64,000 nt of DNA from Acidimicrobiales bacterium (GCA_020629635.1 JAHDCX010000010.1:112340-176339), one strand, 5' to 3'; shown: positions 45,126 to 54,067, numbered from the stretch's first letter. A program made the numbers and translations. Notes: generated by a model not told the origin, from the letters alone.

Positions 45126-45545
45126 GTGTTGTTGGTCGATACCGGGGTGTTCCTTTCGGCCGCCGACCGCGACGAACCGTCCCATCCACAGTGCAGCCGC
45201 TTGTTGCAAGCACATCGCGGCAAACTCACAACGACCGGACCAGTTGTCGCTGAGACAGCTTGGATGATCGAATCGAGACTCGGCCCCGCAGCCGAATCAG
45301 CCTTCGTGGCAGCGATCGCGGCTGGGCAAATCACCGTAATCGATCTCACTACCGTCCTCTACCAGCGATGTGCACAGCTCATCGACACCTACCACGACCT
45401 CGGACTTGGTCTCGTGGACTCCAGCCTCATTGCCGCAGCAGAACAACACGACCAGTCTCGGATCGCCACCCTCAACCGCCGAGACTTCACCGTCGTCCGC
45501 CCGGCGCATGTCGAAGCATTCGAACTTCTCCCCGGACTGACTTGA
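45126..45545 (+). CDS. vapC: VapC-like PIN-domain ribonuclease toxin
   Basis: The 139-aa protein starts (GTG) MLLVDTGVFLSAADRDEP. PIN acidic residues are D5, E43, D98 and D120, all present. Such toxins cut tRNA or rRNA. With vapB it forms an apparently intact module. A decayed copy of the pair follows about 0.9 kb downstream. Confidence 0.88.
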   Translation: MLLVDTGVFLSAADRDEPSHPQCSRLLQAHRGKLTTTGPVVAETAWMIESRLGPAAESAFVAAIAAGQITVIDLTTVLYQRCAQLIDTYHDLGLGLVDSSLIAAAEQHDQSRIATLNRRDFTVVRPAHVEAFELLPGLT

Positions 45546-45557
45546 ATCACTGCGACG

Positions 45558-45749
45558 ACGCGGATGATCCGGCCTTGGCCGACGAGGCGGTCGTCGCTGT
45601 AGGCCTCGGCTTCGAAAATGATGCGGCGGCCCTCGAAGCGGGTGACTCGGGCGATCGCCTCGACCTCATCACCCACCGGAGTGCCCAGCAGGTGATCGAT
45701 GTTCACCCGCAACCCCGCCGTGATCATCCCGTCCGGCAACTGGCCCTCG
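45558..45749 (-). pseudogene. Partial copy of the thioesterase gene
   Basis: This 192-bp segment matches 46141-46332 (minus-strand thioesterase) with about 8 mismatches by eye. The reading frame shows the same GRIIFEAEAYSDDRLVGQG. After 45749 it joins sequence that in the intact gene lies some 70 bp further on, so it also has an internal deletion. It has no start. Confidence 0.85.
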
Positions 45750-45828
45750 TCTGCTGGGCGACGAACCGCCCGAACCGTGCGACGAGAGCGCGTGAAGCTG
45801 TCATAGGCCGGTTCTACACCTGGCGGTC

Positions 45829-45882
45829 ATGTCGACGATCGAGCTCCCTGAGCGGCCCGGTTCGGGCCGAAGCGGCGCACTC
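45829..45882 (+). pseudogene. Decayed vapB copy
   Basis: ATG 45829 begins MSTIELPE, as in vapB, then diverges and stops within 20 codons. The upstream promoter-like stretch 45808-45828 also matches that of vapB. A perfect hairpin (CGGCCCG 45853-45859, CGGGCCG 45863-45869) interrupts it. Confidence 0.75.
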
Positions 45883-45998
45883 TGAGTTTCGTGGGTGCAG
45901 GCCGCTCGGGAAGCGGTCGTGGCGGCGCTGAAGCTGAACAGTTGCTCGAAGAGGGCGGGTTCGGCGTCGACTCGTCGGACTGCTGACACTCCCTTACA

Positions 45999-46103
45999 TG
46001 TTGCTTGTTGATACCGGCGTGTTCGTCGCCGCCACCTACCCCGATATTGGTCTCGATGCCGCGGACGCATCCGTGATCGCTGCAGTCGTTGCTGACCGCA
46101 GGG
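45999..46103 (+). pseudogene. Decayed vapC copy
   Basis: ATG 45999 reads MLLVDTGVFVAATYPDIGLD, joining the VapC start directly to its last third (compare DLGLGLVDSSLIAAA); about 75 codons are missing. It then runs into the thioesterase 3' end. Confidence 0.75.
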
Positions 46104-46478
46104 TCAGAGGCGGTCGAGGAATTGGTCTCGGTCGATCTGGACGCGGATGATGCGGCCTTGGCCGACGAGGCGGTCGTCGCTGTAGGCCTCGGCTTCGAAG
46201 ATGATGCGGCGGCCCTCGATGCGGGTGACTCGGGCGATCGCCTCGACCTCGTCGCCCACCGGGGTGCCGAGCAGGTGATCGATGTTCACCCGCAGCCCCG
46301 CCGTGATCATCCCGTCCGGCAACTGGCCCTCGAGCGCCACGATCGTCGCCTGCTGCATCAGCTTGAGCAACTCCGGCGTGCTCAACACCTCGACGTCGCC
46401 GGTCTGCTGGGCGACGGCCGTGTCCGACTCGGTCACAAGCATCGACGCCCGTCCGGTCAATCCCAGTTCGATGGCCAC
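46104..46478 (-). CDS. FlK-like hotdog-fold thioesterase
   Basis: The 124-aa protein starts (GTG) VAIELGLTGRASMLVTESDT and has the family blocks GDVEVLSTPELLKLMQQA, GLRVNIDHLLGTPVG and IIFEAEAYSDD. This resembles fluoroacetyl-CoA thioesterase and related acyl-CoA hydrolases. The acyl substrate is unknown. The -10 hexamer TAGGGT lies 8 nt upstream (46487-46492). A 3' fragment of it is duplicated at 45558-45749. Confidence 0.82.
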   Translation of the reverse strand: MAIELGLTGRASMLVTESDTAVAQQTGDVEVLSTPELLKLMQQATIVALEGQLPDGMITAGLRVNIDHLLGTPVGDEVEAIARVTRIEGRRIIFEAEAYSDDRLVGQGRIIRVQIDRDQFLDRL

Positions 46479-46572
46479 AAACCCGGACCCTAATCGACAC
46501 AACCCGTTCAGCTCCCGACGACTCGGTCCGATCGGTACGATTGACCCACCCGACGCACCCCAGGGAGCCACC

Positions 46573-47979
46573 ATGCCGGAGAACCCGCTGCTCGACGAGA
46601 CCCTCGTCGCCACCACGCTCGACACCGCCGTTGCCGGGGGAGCGGACTGGGCCGAGGTCTTCGTCGAAGACAAGCGGTCATCGTCGGCACACCTCGACGA
46701 CGGACGGATCGAAGAGCTCAGCTCCGGACGAGACCGCGGCGCCGGCATCCGCGTCGTGGCCGGCGACACCACCGGCTTCGCCCACACCGCCGACCTCTCC
46801 GAAGCAGGCCTCAAGGCCGCCGCCGAAGCAGCGGCCGCCGCAGCAAAGGGTGGGGGAGGCGGCGTACGCACCGTCTCGCTCCAACGTCAACACGCCGAAC
46901 GCGACGTCACCATCGGCACCTACCCCGAGACCGTCGCCAAGGCCACCAAGGTCGACCTGCTCCACACCGCAGATGAGGTCGCCCGCGGCGAGGGCTCCCA
47001 GATCAGCCAGGTCATGGCCCGCTACGGCGACTCCCGCCGCCGCATCCTCGTGGCCAACTCCGACGGTCTCCTCGCCGAAGACGACCAGGTCCGCACGCTC
47101 TTCATCGTGTCGTGCGTGGCTTTGGGCGACACCGGCATGCAGACCGGCCGCGAATCGGCTGGCCGCACCGTCGGCTTCGAACTATTCGACATTCACGACG
47201 TCAGCGAGATGGCCCGCACCGCGGCCGGGCGAGCCATCACCAAACTCTCGGCTCGCCCTGCGCCCTCCGGCAGCCACACCGTCGTCGTCGGCCCCGGTGG
47301 CGGAGGGGTGCTCTTCCACGAAGCCTGCGGCCACGGCCTCGAGGCCGACCTCGTCGCCAAGAAGGCCTCCGTGTTCGCCGACCGCGTCGGCGAACAGGTC
47401 GCCAGCCCGCTCATCACCTTGATCGACGACGGCACGATGTCGACCGAGTGGGGCAACTTCGCCATCGACGACGAAGGCCGCCCCGCCCAGAAGAACACGC
47501 TGATCAAGGACGGCATCCTCACCGACTACATGTGGGACCAGATCCGCGCCCGCAAGGAAGGCCGCCCGTCCTCGGGCAACGGCCGCCGCCAGAGCTACAT
47601 GCACCTGCCCATGGTGCGGATGACCAACACCTACATCACCGCCGGCCCCGACGACCCGGCCGACATCATCGCCTCCACCCCCGAAGGCGTGTACGTGGCC
47701 AACCTCGGCGGCGGGCAGGTCAACACCGCCACCGGCGACTTCGTCTTCGGCATGAGCGAGGCCTATCTGATCGAAAACGGCGAGATCACCGAACCGATCC
47801 GAGAAGGCAACCTCATCGGCAACGGCCCCGACGTGCTCAACGCCATCGACGCACTCGGCAACGACTTCGCCATGGGCCACCCCGGCACCTGCGGCAAGGA
47901 CGGCCAGGGCGTACCCGTCGGCGACGGCACCCCAACCCTGCGCGTCACCTCGCTCACCGTCGGCGGCACCGCCAGCTGA
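46573..47979 (+). CDS. tldD: TldD-family metalloprotease subunit
   Basis: The 468-aa protein has the HExxxH zinc site in LFHEACGHGLEADL and the conserved GTCGKDGQG block near the C-terminus. TldD/TldE process modified peptides and take part in protein turnover. No TldE/PmbA partner gene is next to it in this window. The ATG has GGGAG 6 nt upstream, so this one is leadered. Confidence 0.92.
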   Translation: MPENPLLDETLVATTLDTAVAGGADWAEVFVEDKRSSSAHLDDGRIEELSSGRDRGAGIRVVAGDTTGFAHTADLSEAGLKAAAEAAAAAAKGGGGGVRTVSLQRQHAERDVTIGTYPETVAKATKVDLLHTADEVARGEGSQISQVMARYGDSRRRILVANSDGLLAEDDQVRTLFIVSCVALGDTGMQTGRESAGRTVGFELFDIHDVSEMARTAAGRAITKLSARPAPSGSHTVVVGPGGGGVLFHEACGHGLEADLVAKKASVFADRVGEQVASPLITLIDDGTMSTEWGNFAIDDEGRPAQKNTLIKDGILTDYMWDQIRARKEGRPSSGNGRRQSYMHLPMVRMTNTYITAGPDDPADIIASTPEGVYVANLGGGQVNTATGDFVFGMSEAYLIENGEITEPIREGNLIGNGPDVLNAIDALGNDFAMGHPGTCGKDGQGVPVGDGTPTLRVTSLTVGGTAS

Positions 47980-48042
47980 ACGCAACGTGAAATCTTGACC
48001 GGGTGGGTCAATCGACCCCTGCCGCGTGCCGATGCAAGCGCC

Positions 48043-49485
48043 ATGCGCATCCTCACGGCCCTCCTGGCGATCTCGGTCGTCTTCGGCTCGTCGACCGCGG
48101 CTGCGCAAACCGCCGATGACCCGGCCACAGACGCGGCCCTCCTCGAGGCCGCCGCCGACGTCATCGTCGACGAGCTCGCCCACCTCCAGGCCCAAGGCCG
48201 ACTCGACGGCGACACCTCCGCACTCGACGGCACCGTCCCCGCCCTCGACGACAGCCCCCAGGTGATCGCCGCCGTCCTCGAACGCATCGACCGTGTCGAC
48301 GGCCCGTCCGTCCTCGCCCAGCTCGACGACGCCGGCATCGACGTGGCGCCATCGGTCCGCACCGTCCTCAGCGCCCAAGCCACCAACGACACCGAACCCG
48401 TCTCCGTCGGCCAATACGTCACGGCGCTACGCATGCTCGACCGCATCGACCCCACGCCCACCACCTCGGCGCCCGCCGCGCTCGACGACCAACCCGAGCC
48501 CGCCCAAGGCGGCACCGCCTGGCTGCCGCTCCTCGCCGGCGCCGGAGGCGTCGTCGCCCTCGTCGCCGCCTTCGTCGGCAGCCGCCGCCTCGGACGTCGA
48601 CGCCGACGCGGCACCGACCGCTCGGCGGCCCCCGCGAGCCGCAACGTCGACGCCGCCAAGAGCGCCCTCCAACGCGCCACCAGCCCCGAAGAGCTCGGCG
48701 CCGCCGTCTGCGAACACCTCCAGACCCTCACGGGCGCCAAAGGCATCCTCTTCACCGCCGACCGCATCAACGCCCGTGCCGGCGCCCTCGTCGAAGCTCC
48801 CCTCGAACTGTGCCGCGCCGCGCAGGAGACGGGCGAAACCCTCCACGCCGGCCGCCTCTCGATCGTGCCCGTCGTCGACCACGCCGGCCCCATCGGCACC
48901 ATCGCCCTCGTCGGTGGCGACAGCGGCCCCGCCGAAACGCTCGCTCCCGCCATCGGGTCGGCCACCCGCGTCGTCAACGCGGCGATGACCTCCGACGCCC
49001 TCGTCTACCTCGACCCGACCACCGGCGTCTGGAACCTCCGCCGCTTCCGTCACGACATCCGAGACGAGCTCAGCGACTCGACCGGCATCGCTCGATCGAT
49101 CATCACCGTCGAAGTCGACCACTACGACGTCTACCTCGACCGCAACGGCGAAGACACGGCACAACTCGCCCTCCGACGGGTCGCCACCGAACTCGTCGAC
49201 GGCGTCCGCGGCACCGACGTCGTCTACCGCGTCGGCGCCGCCCGGTTTGCCGTCCTGCTCCGCAACGCCAACCCCGCGCAGGCCGCCCACGTCGCCGAAC
49301 GTGTCCGCGCGACCGTCGCCGGGCTCACCTTCCCCGGCGGGCGTGCCATGCCCGGCGGCCGAGTCACCGTGTCCGCCGGCGTCGCCCACACCGACAGCGT
49401 CGTCTCCGCCGGCCTCGTCGAAGCCTCAGAAGACGCCCTCGCCGCCGCCCAGACCGGCGGACGCAACGTCGTCGTCACCACCTGA
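48043..49485 (+). CDS. Membrane protein with GAF-like and degenerate GGDEF domain
   Basis: The 481-aa protein has a signal peptide (MRILTALLAISVVFGSSTAAAQ), an outer domain of about 130 residues and one helix (LLAGAGGVVALVAAFVG). A GAF-like region (about 200-320) and a GGDEF-fold domain starting YLDPTTGVWNLRRF follow. The GG(D/E)EF loop reads VGAARF, so cyclic-di-GMP synthesis is unlikely. It could bind GTP or c-di-GMP, or act as a scaffold. It follows tldD by 63 bp. Confidence 0.75.
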   Translation: MRILTALLAISVVFGSSTAAAQTADDPATDAALLEAAADVIVDELAHLQAQGRLDGDTSALDGTVPALDDSPQVIAAVLERIDRVDGPSVLAQLDDAGIDVAPSVRTVLSAQATNDTEPVSVGQYVTALRMLDRIDPTPTTSAPAALDDQPEPAQGGTAWLPLLAGAGGVVALVAAFVGSRRLGRRRRRGTDRSAAPASRNVDAAKSALQRATSPEELGAAVCEHLQTLTGAKGILFTADRINARAGALVEAPLELCRAAQETGETLHAGRLSIVPVVDHAGPIGTIALVGGDSGPAETLAPAIGSATRVVNAAMTSDALVYLDPTTGVWNLRRFRHDIRDELSDSTGIARSIITVEVDHYDVYLDRNGEDTAQLALRRVATELVDGVRGTDVVYRVGAARFAVLLRNANPAQAAHVAERVRATVAGLTFPGGRAMPGGRVTVSAGVAHTDSVVSAGLVEASEDALAAAQTGGRNVVVTT

Positions 49486-49513
49486 CCGCCCGATCCTGAG
49501 CAGGCCGGGCCGG

Positions 49514-49519
49514 TAGCGT
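49514..49519 (+). promoter_or_regulatory. -10 element before the LprG-like gene
   Basis: TAGCGT ends 8 nt before ATG 49528. Confidence 0.45.
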
Positions 49520-49527
49520 CGACCCTG

Positions 49528-50265
49528 ATGCGCCCCGCTCTCGTCCACCGCCGCCTGCTCGCCATCGCCCTCGCGTGTGCGACGGCCCTCGCGTTTGCCG
49601 TGGCCCTCGCCGGGTGCGGTGGCGAAGACCTCGGCGGACCCAAGCTCGCCACCGAACCCGTCGGGTTGCTCGCCCGATCCGCCGACGCCATGGGCGACGT
49701 CACCAGTGTGCGCTTCACGCTCACCCGCACCGGCGCCCCCGTCTACGTCGACGCCGCCCAGTCCACCGCGCTCGACGCCCTCGAAGGCCGGTTCGCCGAA
49801 CCGAACTCGGCCGACGCGCTCCTCGACGTCACCGTCACCGGCGACCTCCGCACCAAGATCGGCGCCGTCGCCATCGGCGAGGAAGTCTGGATGTCCAACC
49901 CTGTCACCGGCGAATTCGAAACGCTTCCCGCCAACTACGACATCGACCCCAGCCTCTTCTTCGACCCCGAAGACGGCTGGCAACCGCTCCTCGAATCGCT
50001 CACCGACCCCGCGTTCGTCGGCGAAGAAGACCGCGACGGCACCAAGTACCGGCTCCGAGCCACCGCACCCGCCGCCTCCATGCAAGCCGTCACCGCCGGA
50101 CTCGTCCGCGGACAAGACGTCGAACTCGACCTCTGGCTCCATCCCGTCACTGCGCTCGTCACCGACGTCGAGTTCTCGACCAGCTTCGATGGGGCGGACA
50201 CCTTCTGGGTCCTCGGTCTCGCCGACTACGGCGAGACCTTCACGATCAGCGACCCCACCACATGA
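49528..50265 (+). CDS. LprG/LppX-like lipoprotein
   Basis: The 245-aa protein has a lipoprotein signal with lipobox LAGC (C30) and a beta-rich domain of the LppX/LprA/LprF/LprG type, with GLLARSADAMGDVTSVRFTL and a late VTDVEFSTSFDG strand pair. Mycobacterial LprG carries lipids across the periplasm and is encoded with the MFS protein P55. Here a large MFS gene lies 552 bp downstream, with one small gene between, which fits that pairing. Confidence 0.78.
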   Translation: MRPALVHRRLLAIALACATALAFAVALAGCGGEDLGGPKLATEPVGLLARSADAMGDVTSVRFTLTRTGAPVYVDAAQSTALDALEGRFAEPNSADALLDVTVTGDLRTKIGAVAIGEEVWMSNPVTGEFETLPANYDIDPSLFFDPEDGWQPLLESLTDPAFVGEEDRDGTKYRLRATAPAASMQAVTAGLVRGQDVELDLWLHPVTALVTDVEFSTSFDGADTFWVLGLADYGETFTISDPTT

Positions 50266-50332
50266 TCGTGTCGAGATTTGCCAATCCGCGCGCGCTCAGC
50301 GAGGCTCACCGCATCGACACGCGGGAGCGATC

Positions 50333-50821
50333 ATGACCACCAGCAGCCACCCCGAACGACGACGAGCCGCCCAACGGCGCCTCGTCGTGTTCGACCTCGA
50401 GAGCATGACCCACGAGTGGACCGGCATCGTCGAACCCGACGACCTCACCGACCGCTCCGTCATCGTCGGCGCCCTCCTCGAAGCCCGCCGCGAGAGCGAC
50501 ACCTTCCTCATCGGATGCGCCCCCGAATTCAGCTGGGCCCTCAGCGAACTCTTCCCCGGCGCCGCCCTCTTCCTCGGCGGTCTCGACGACACCGACCGAC
50601 CCATCGTCCACGAAGTCCGCCGCCGCCTGAACGCCGGCAACCACGGCGAGATCTGCGTCGCCAGCTGCGACCCCGCCATGCTCGCCCTCGCCGAATCCCG
50701 CACCGCCACCGAGTCGACCATCCGCAGCACGTCACGCGAAGAATGCCGCGAGCTGCTCGCCGCGATCTCCGGTGACATCGTGCTCTCGCCCGACTTCGTC
50801 ATCGGAAAGCGCCCCGCCTGA
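50333..50821 (+). CDS. Hypothetical protein, possibly NYN/PIN-like
   Basis: The 162-aa soluble protein has an early Asp strand (RLVVFDLESMTHEW), FPGAALFLGGLDDTDRP and a late GDIVLSPDF. The order vaguely resembles NYN-type nucleases, but not enough to assign. A ribosome site GGGAG lies before the ATG. Its stop overlaps the MFS start (CTGA), so the two are co-translated. Confidence 0.55.
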   Translation: MTTSSHPERRRAAQRRLVVFDLESMTHEWTGIVEPDDLTDRSVIVGALLEARRESDTFLIGCAPEFSWALSELFPGAALFLGGLDDTDRPIVHEVRRRLNAGNHGEICVASCDPAMLALAESRTATESTIRSTSREECRELLAAISGDIVLSPDFVIGKRPA

Positions 50822-53031
50822 CTTCGTCACCGCGCCGCGCCTCGCCCCGAGCGATCCTCTGGGTCGTCGGCTTCGCGGTCTTCGTCGCCGCCGACGACCT
50901 CACCGTCGTCACCACGATGCTGCGACCCATCATCGGCGACCTCGGCCTCACCCTCCCCGACGGCCTCGACGACGCCGCGTGGATCGTCAACGTCTACCTG
51001 ATCGCGTTCGTGGCGATCATGCCGCTCGCCGGGCGGCTCAGCGACGTCGTCGGCCGGCGCACCCTCTTCGTCTCGGCCTACGCCATCTTCCTCGTCGGCA
51101 CCATCGTCATCCCGCTGTCGGACTCGATGGCCCCCTTCCTCGTCGGCCGCGTCCTCACCGCCATCGGCGGCGGGGCGATAGTGCCCGTCGCCCTCGCCGT
51201 CATCGGCGACGTCTACACGACCGAACACCGCGCCCGCGCCCTCGGCAACCTCGGCGCCATCGAAACCTTCGGCTGGGTGTGGGGCCCGCTGTACGGCGCC
51301 CTCCTCGTCCGCTTCCTCGACTGGCGCTGGCAGTTCTGGCTCAACATCCCGCTCGCCCTGATCGGCATGGCCCTCGCCTGGTGGGCGCTCGCCGACCTCC
51401 CCAAACCCGCCCGACGACGAGTCGACTGGACCGGCGCCGTCCTGCTCGCCAGCGGACTCATCACCCTCAACCTCGCCCTCCTCGGCAACGCCGAGATCCA
51501 ATCCGTCTCCGGCCTCGAAGAACTGCAGGGTGGGAGCGGGTTCGACTTCCGGCTCCTCCTCCCCGTCGCCGCAGTGCTCATCGCCGGCTTCGCCTGGCAG
51601 CAGCGACGTACCACCGACCCGCTCATCGACCCCGCCTTCTACCGAGGCCGCAACCTGCGCGTCGCCCTCTTCGTCAACCTCGTGGTCGGCGCCGCCCTGG
51701 TCATCGCCATGGTCGACGTCCCCATCTTCGTCAACGCAGTCGAAGTCGACATCGAACGCTCGGCCGTCGTGGCGGGCTGGCTCCTCGCCGCGCTCACCGC
51801 CGCCATGTCGATCACGTCCTGGGCGGGCGGGCGCCTCGCCGAGCGCACCTGGGCCATGCCGCCGATCCTCGTCGGACAACTCGCCGCCGCCGCCGCCCTC
51901 CTCGCCATGGGCCTCACCTGGACCCCCGACATCGGCCGCCTCCCCGCCGCCGCCCAACTCGCCCTCCTCGGCGCCGGGCTCGGGCTCACCTTCGCCCCGT
52001 CGACCGCTGTCGTCGTCGACGCGTCGCCCGCCGAACAACGCGGCGCCGCCGCCTCCATCGTCATGGTCGTCCGCCTCATCGGTCTCAGCGTCGGCCTCGC
52101 CGCCCTCACCGCGTGGGGACTCGCCCGATTCAACGACCTGCGCGCCACGATCGAACTGCCGCCCATCACCGACCCCGACTTCCGCACCGCCGTCACCGAC
52201 GCATCCGCCGAGCTCACCGCATCGGCCATCAGCGAAACCTTCCTCGCCGCCGCGCTCATCGCCGTCGTCGGCGTCCTGGTCGCGCTTGCGATGCGACGCC
52301 CCGAACTGGAGGAACCCCACATGACCACCACCGACCCCGAGACCCCCGGACACGTCGTAGCAACGCCCGCAGGCCGCAGCGACCGCTCCCTCCTACCGAT
52401 CGTGGCGATCCTCGGCATCGTGTCGATCGGGCTCATCATCAGCACCGCTCTGCTCGTTCGCAGCCTCAACGACACCCGAGACGAGCTCGCCCAGACCCGC
52501 GCCGACCTCGAACGTGTCGAGCAGGGCGCCGCGGGTTCGGCGCTCGTCTCGGCACAAGTCCTCGAGATCTCCCGGCAACTCACCGAACTCGAACCGCAGA
52601 TCTCCGACGGCCTCAACGAGGCCATCACCGAACTCGAGAACTTCTCCACCTCCACCCTCGAGTTCCCCGTCTCGGTCGACGAGACCGTCCAGATCGAAAC
52701 CGACATCGTCATCGACCGCGAGTTCAGCTTCCCGATCGACGAAACGATCGCCATCGACCAAACCGTCGACACGACCATCGAAATCGACACCGGGCTCGGC
52801 TTCGAGGTGCCGGTCGACGTGTCGGTACCGGTCCAGGTCGACGTGCCGATCCAGCTCGACGTCGACGTCCCGATCAACGAGACCGTCCCCATCGCCACGG
52901 ACGTGCCCGTCCAGCTCGACGTGCCCATCGAGATCGACCTCGCCGAAACCGAGCTGAAGACGCTCGCCGACCAGCTCGCCGAAGGCCTCCGAACCGTCCA
53001 GGCACTGCTCGGCGACCTTTCGCTCGGCTGA
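50818..53031 (+). CDS. MFS transporter (P55/EmrB type) fused to a membrane-anchored repeat domain; CTG start
   Basis: The first 500 residues form a 14-helix drug:H+ antiporter-type MFS, with motif A in GRLSDVVGRRTL and motif C-like AIETFGWVWGP. Helix one (RAILWVVGFAVFVAADDLTV) lies upstream of the first ATG (50917) and no ATG, GTG or TTG precedes it in frame. CTG 50818 overlaps the previous stop as CTGA and is the only start that keeps helix one. After a helix near residue 525 and a coiled coil comes a 110-residue Val/Ile/Asp repeat region (VPVDVSVPVQVDVPIQLD). A ribosome site and ATG at 52321 could restart translation there. Confidence 0.75.
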   Translation: MTSSPRRASPRAILWVVGFAVFVAADDLTVVTTMLRPIIGDLGLTLPDGLDDAAWIVNVYLIAFVAIMPLAGRLSDVVGRRTLFVSAYAIFLVGTIVIPLSDSMAPFLVGRVLTAIGGGAIVPVALAVIGDVYTTEHRARALGNLGAIETFGWVWGPLYGALLVRFLDWRWQFWLNIPLALIGMALAWWALADLPKPARRRVDWTGAVLLASGLITLNLALLGNAEIQSVSGLEELQGGSGFDFRLLLPVAAVLIAGFAWQQRRTTDPLIDPAFYRGRNLRVALFVNLVVGAALVIAMVDVPIFVNAVEVDIERSAVVAGWLLAALTAAMSITSWAGGRLAERTWAMPPILVGQLAAAAALLAMGLTWTPDIGRLPAAAQLALLGAGLGLTFAPSTAVVVDASPAEQRGAAASIVMVVRLIGLSVGLAALTAWGLARFNDLRATIELPPITDPDFRTAVTDASAELTASAISETFLAAALIAVVGVLVALAMRRPELEEPHMTTTDPETPGHVVATPAGRSDRSLLPIVAILGIVSIGLIISTALLVRSLNDTRDELAQTRADLERVEQGAAGSALVSAQVLEISRQLTELEPQISDGLNEAITELENFSTSTLEFPVSVDETVQIETDIVIDREFSFPIDETIAIDQTVDTTIEIDTGLGFEVPVDVSVPVQVDVPIQLDVDVPINETVPIATDVPVQLDVPIEIDLAETELKTLADQLAEGLRTVQALLGDLSLG
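52308..52313 (+). promoter_or_regulatory. Internal ribosome binding site
   Basis: GGAGGA lies 7 nt before an in-frame ATG at 52321, inside the MFS fusion gene. It could yield a separate 236-aa membrane-anchored repeat protein. Confidence 0.5.
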
Positions 53032-53065
53032 CCGATCATCCGCTCCGACGTGACAGGCTGAGCCC

Positions 53066-54067
53066 ATGGCCGAACGCAGCGACCAACAGCGCCTCATGGA
53101 CGGGATCTACTGGTACGGGATCCCCACACTCTTCCGATGCCCGCACGACGAAGACCCCGCCAACGCCGACATCGGCCTCGTCGGGGTGCCGCACTCCACC
53201 GGCAACGGCACCACCCAACGCGACCAGCACTTGGGCCCCCGAGCGGTGCGCAACGTGTCGGCGATCGGCCGCCGCGTCCACGGCGCCTTCGGCATCGACC
53301 CGTGGGACGCGGTCGCCATCCACGACCTCGGCGACGTGCCCCTCTCCGAAGGCAACAACAACGAACGCTCGATCGAGATGATCACCGACTACTACTCGCG
53401 GCTCGCCGACGCGGGCTGTCGGCCCGTCTCGATCGGCGGCGACCATTCGATCACCGGCGGCATCCTGCAGGGCATCGCGGGCGACGGCTCCGCGCTGACC
53501 AACGGCGAGAAGGCCTGCCTCCTCCATTTCGATGCACACACCGATGCGTTCCACAACGTCGACCACTTCATGGGCGCCATCAAGAGCGCTGCCCACTGGG
53601 CCAGCTACCTCGCCACCGACGGCTACGTCGACGCCGAGCACTCGGTCCAGGTCGGCATCCGCGGCAACGTCCGCTCCCTCGACTGGCTCGACCCCAGCTA
53701 CGCCCTCGGGTACACGGTCATCAAGAAGGAGGAGTACGACGAGATGGGCCCCGACCGGGCCATGGAGATCATCGACGAAACGATCGGCGACCGACCCGTC
53801 TACGTCACCTTCGACCTCGACTGCCTCGACCCCACGGTCGCCCCGGGCGTCGCCAACATCGAGGCCGGCATCGAGGGGTTCGGCATGGACCAGGTCACCC
53901 AGCTCATCCGGTCGATCCGAGGCAAGAACGTGATCGGTGGCGACGTCGTCTGCCTCATGCCCACCGTCGACTCGCCCAACCAGATCACCAGCTATCGGGC
54001 GATGGCCGTCATGTTCGAGATCATCGGCCTCATCGCCGACAACCTGGGGTCAAGTCTCAACAAGTAA
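53066..54067 (+). CDS. Ureohydrolase (agmatinase/arginase family)
   Basis: The 333-aa protein has all manganese-binding blocks: GGDHS, DAHTD and FDLDCLDP. It hydrolyses a guanidino compound to urea and an amine. The region after DLDCLDP reads VAPGVANIEAG in place of the common APGTGTPEPGG, so the substrate may not be agmatine or arginine. No polyamine gene is adjacent. The C-terminal codons form half of an inverted repeat with the convergent LLM gene. Confidence 0.88.
   Translation: MAERSDQQRLMDGIYWYGIPTLFRCPHDEDPANADIGLVGVPHSTGNGTTQRDQHLGPRAVRNVSAIGRRVHGAFGIDPWDAVAIHDLGDVPLSEGNNNERSIEMITDYYSRLADAGCRPVSIGGDHSITGGILQGIAGDGSALTNGEKACLLHFDAHTDAFHNVDHFMGAIKSAAHWASYLATDGYVDAEHSVQVGIRGNVRSLDWLDPSYALGYTVIKKEEYDEMGPDRAMEIIDETIGDRPVYVTFDLDCLDPTVAPGVANIEAGIEGFGMDQVTQLIRSIRGKNVIGGDVVCLMPTVDSPNQITSYRAMAVMFEIIGLIADNLGSSLNK

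Noticed and set aside
48043..49485. Active diguanylate cyclase
   Set aside because: The GG(D/E)EF loop is VGAARF, so catalysis is not expected.
50827..52353. Gly/Glu-rich minus-strand open frame of 508 codons
   Set aside because: Antisense to the MFS gene; the composition is the reverse of Ala/Leu/Val-rich membrane coding.
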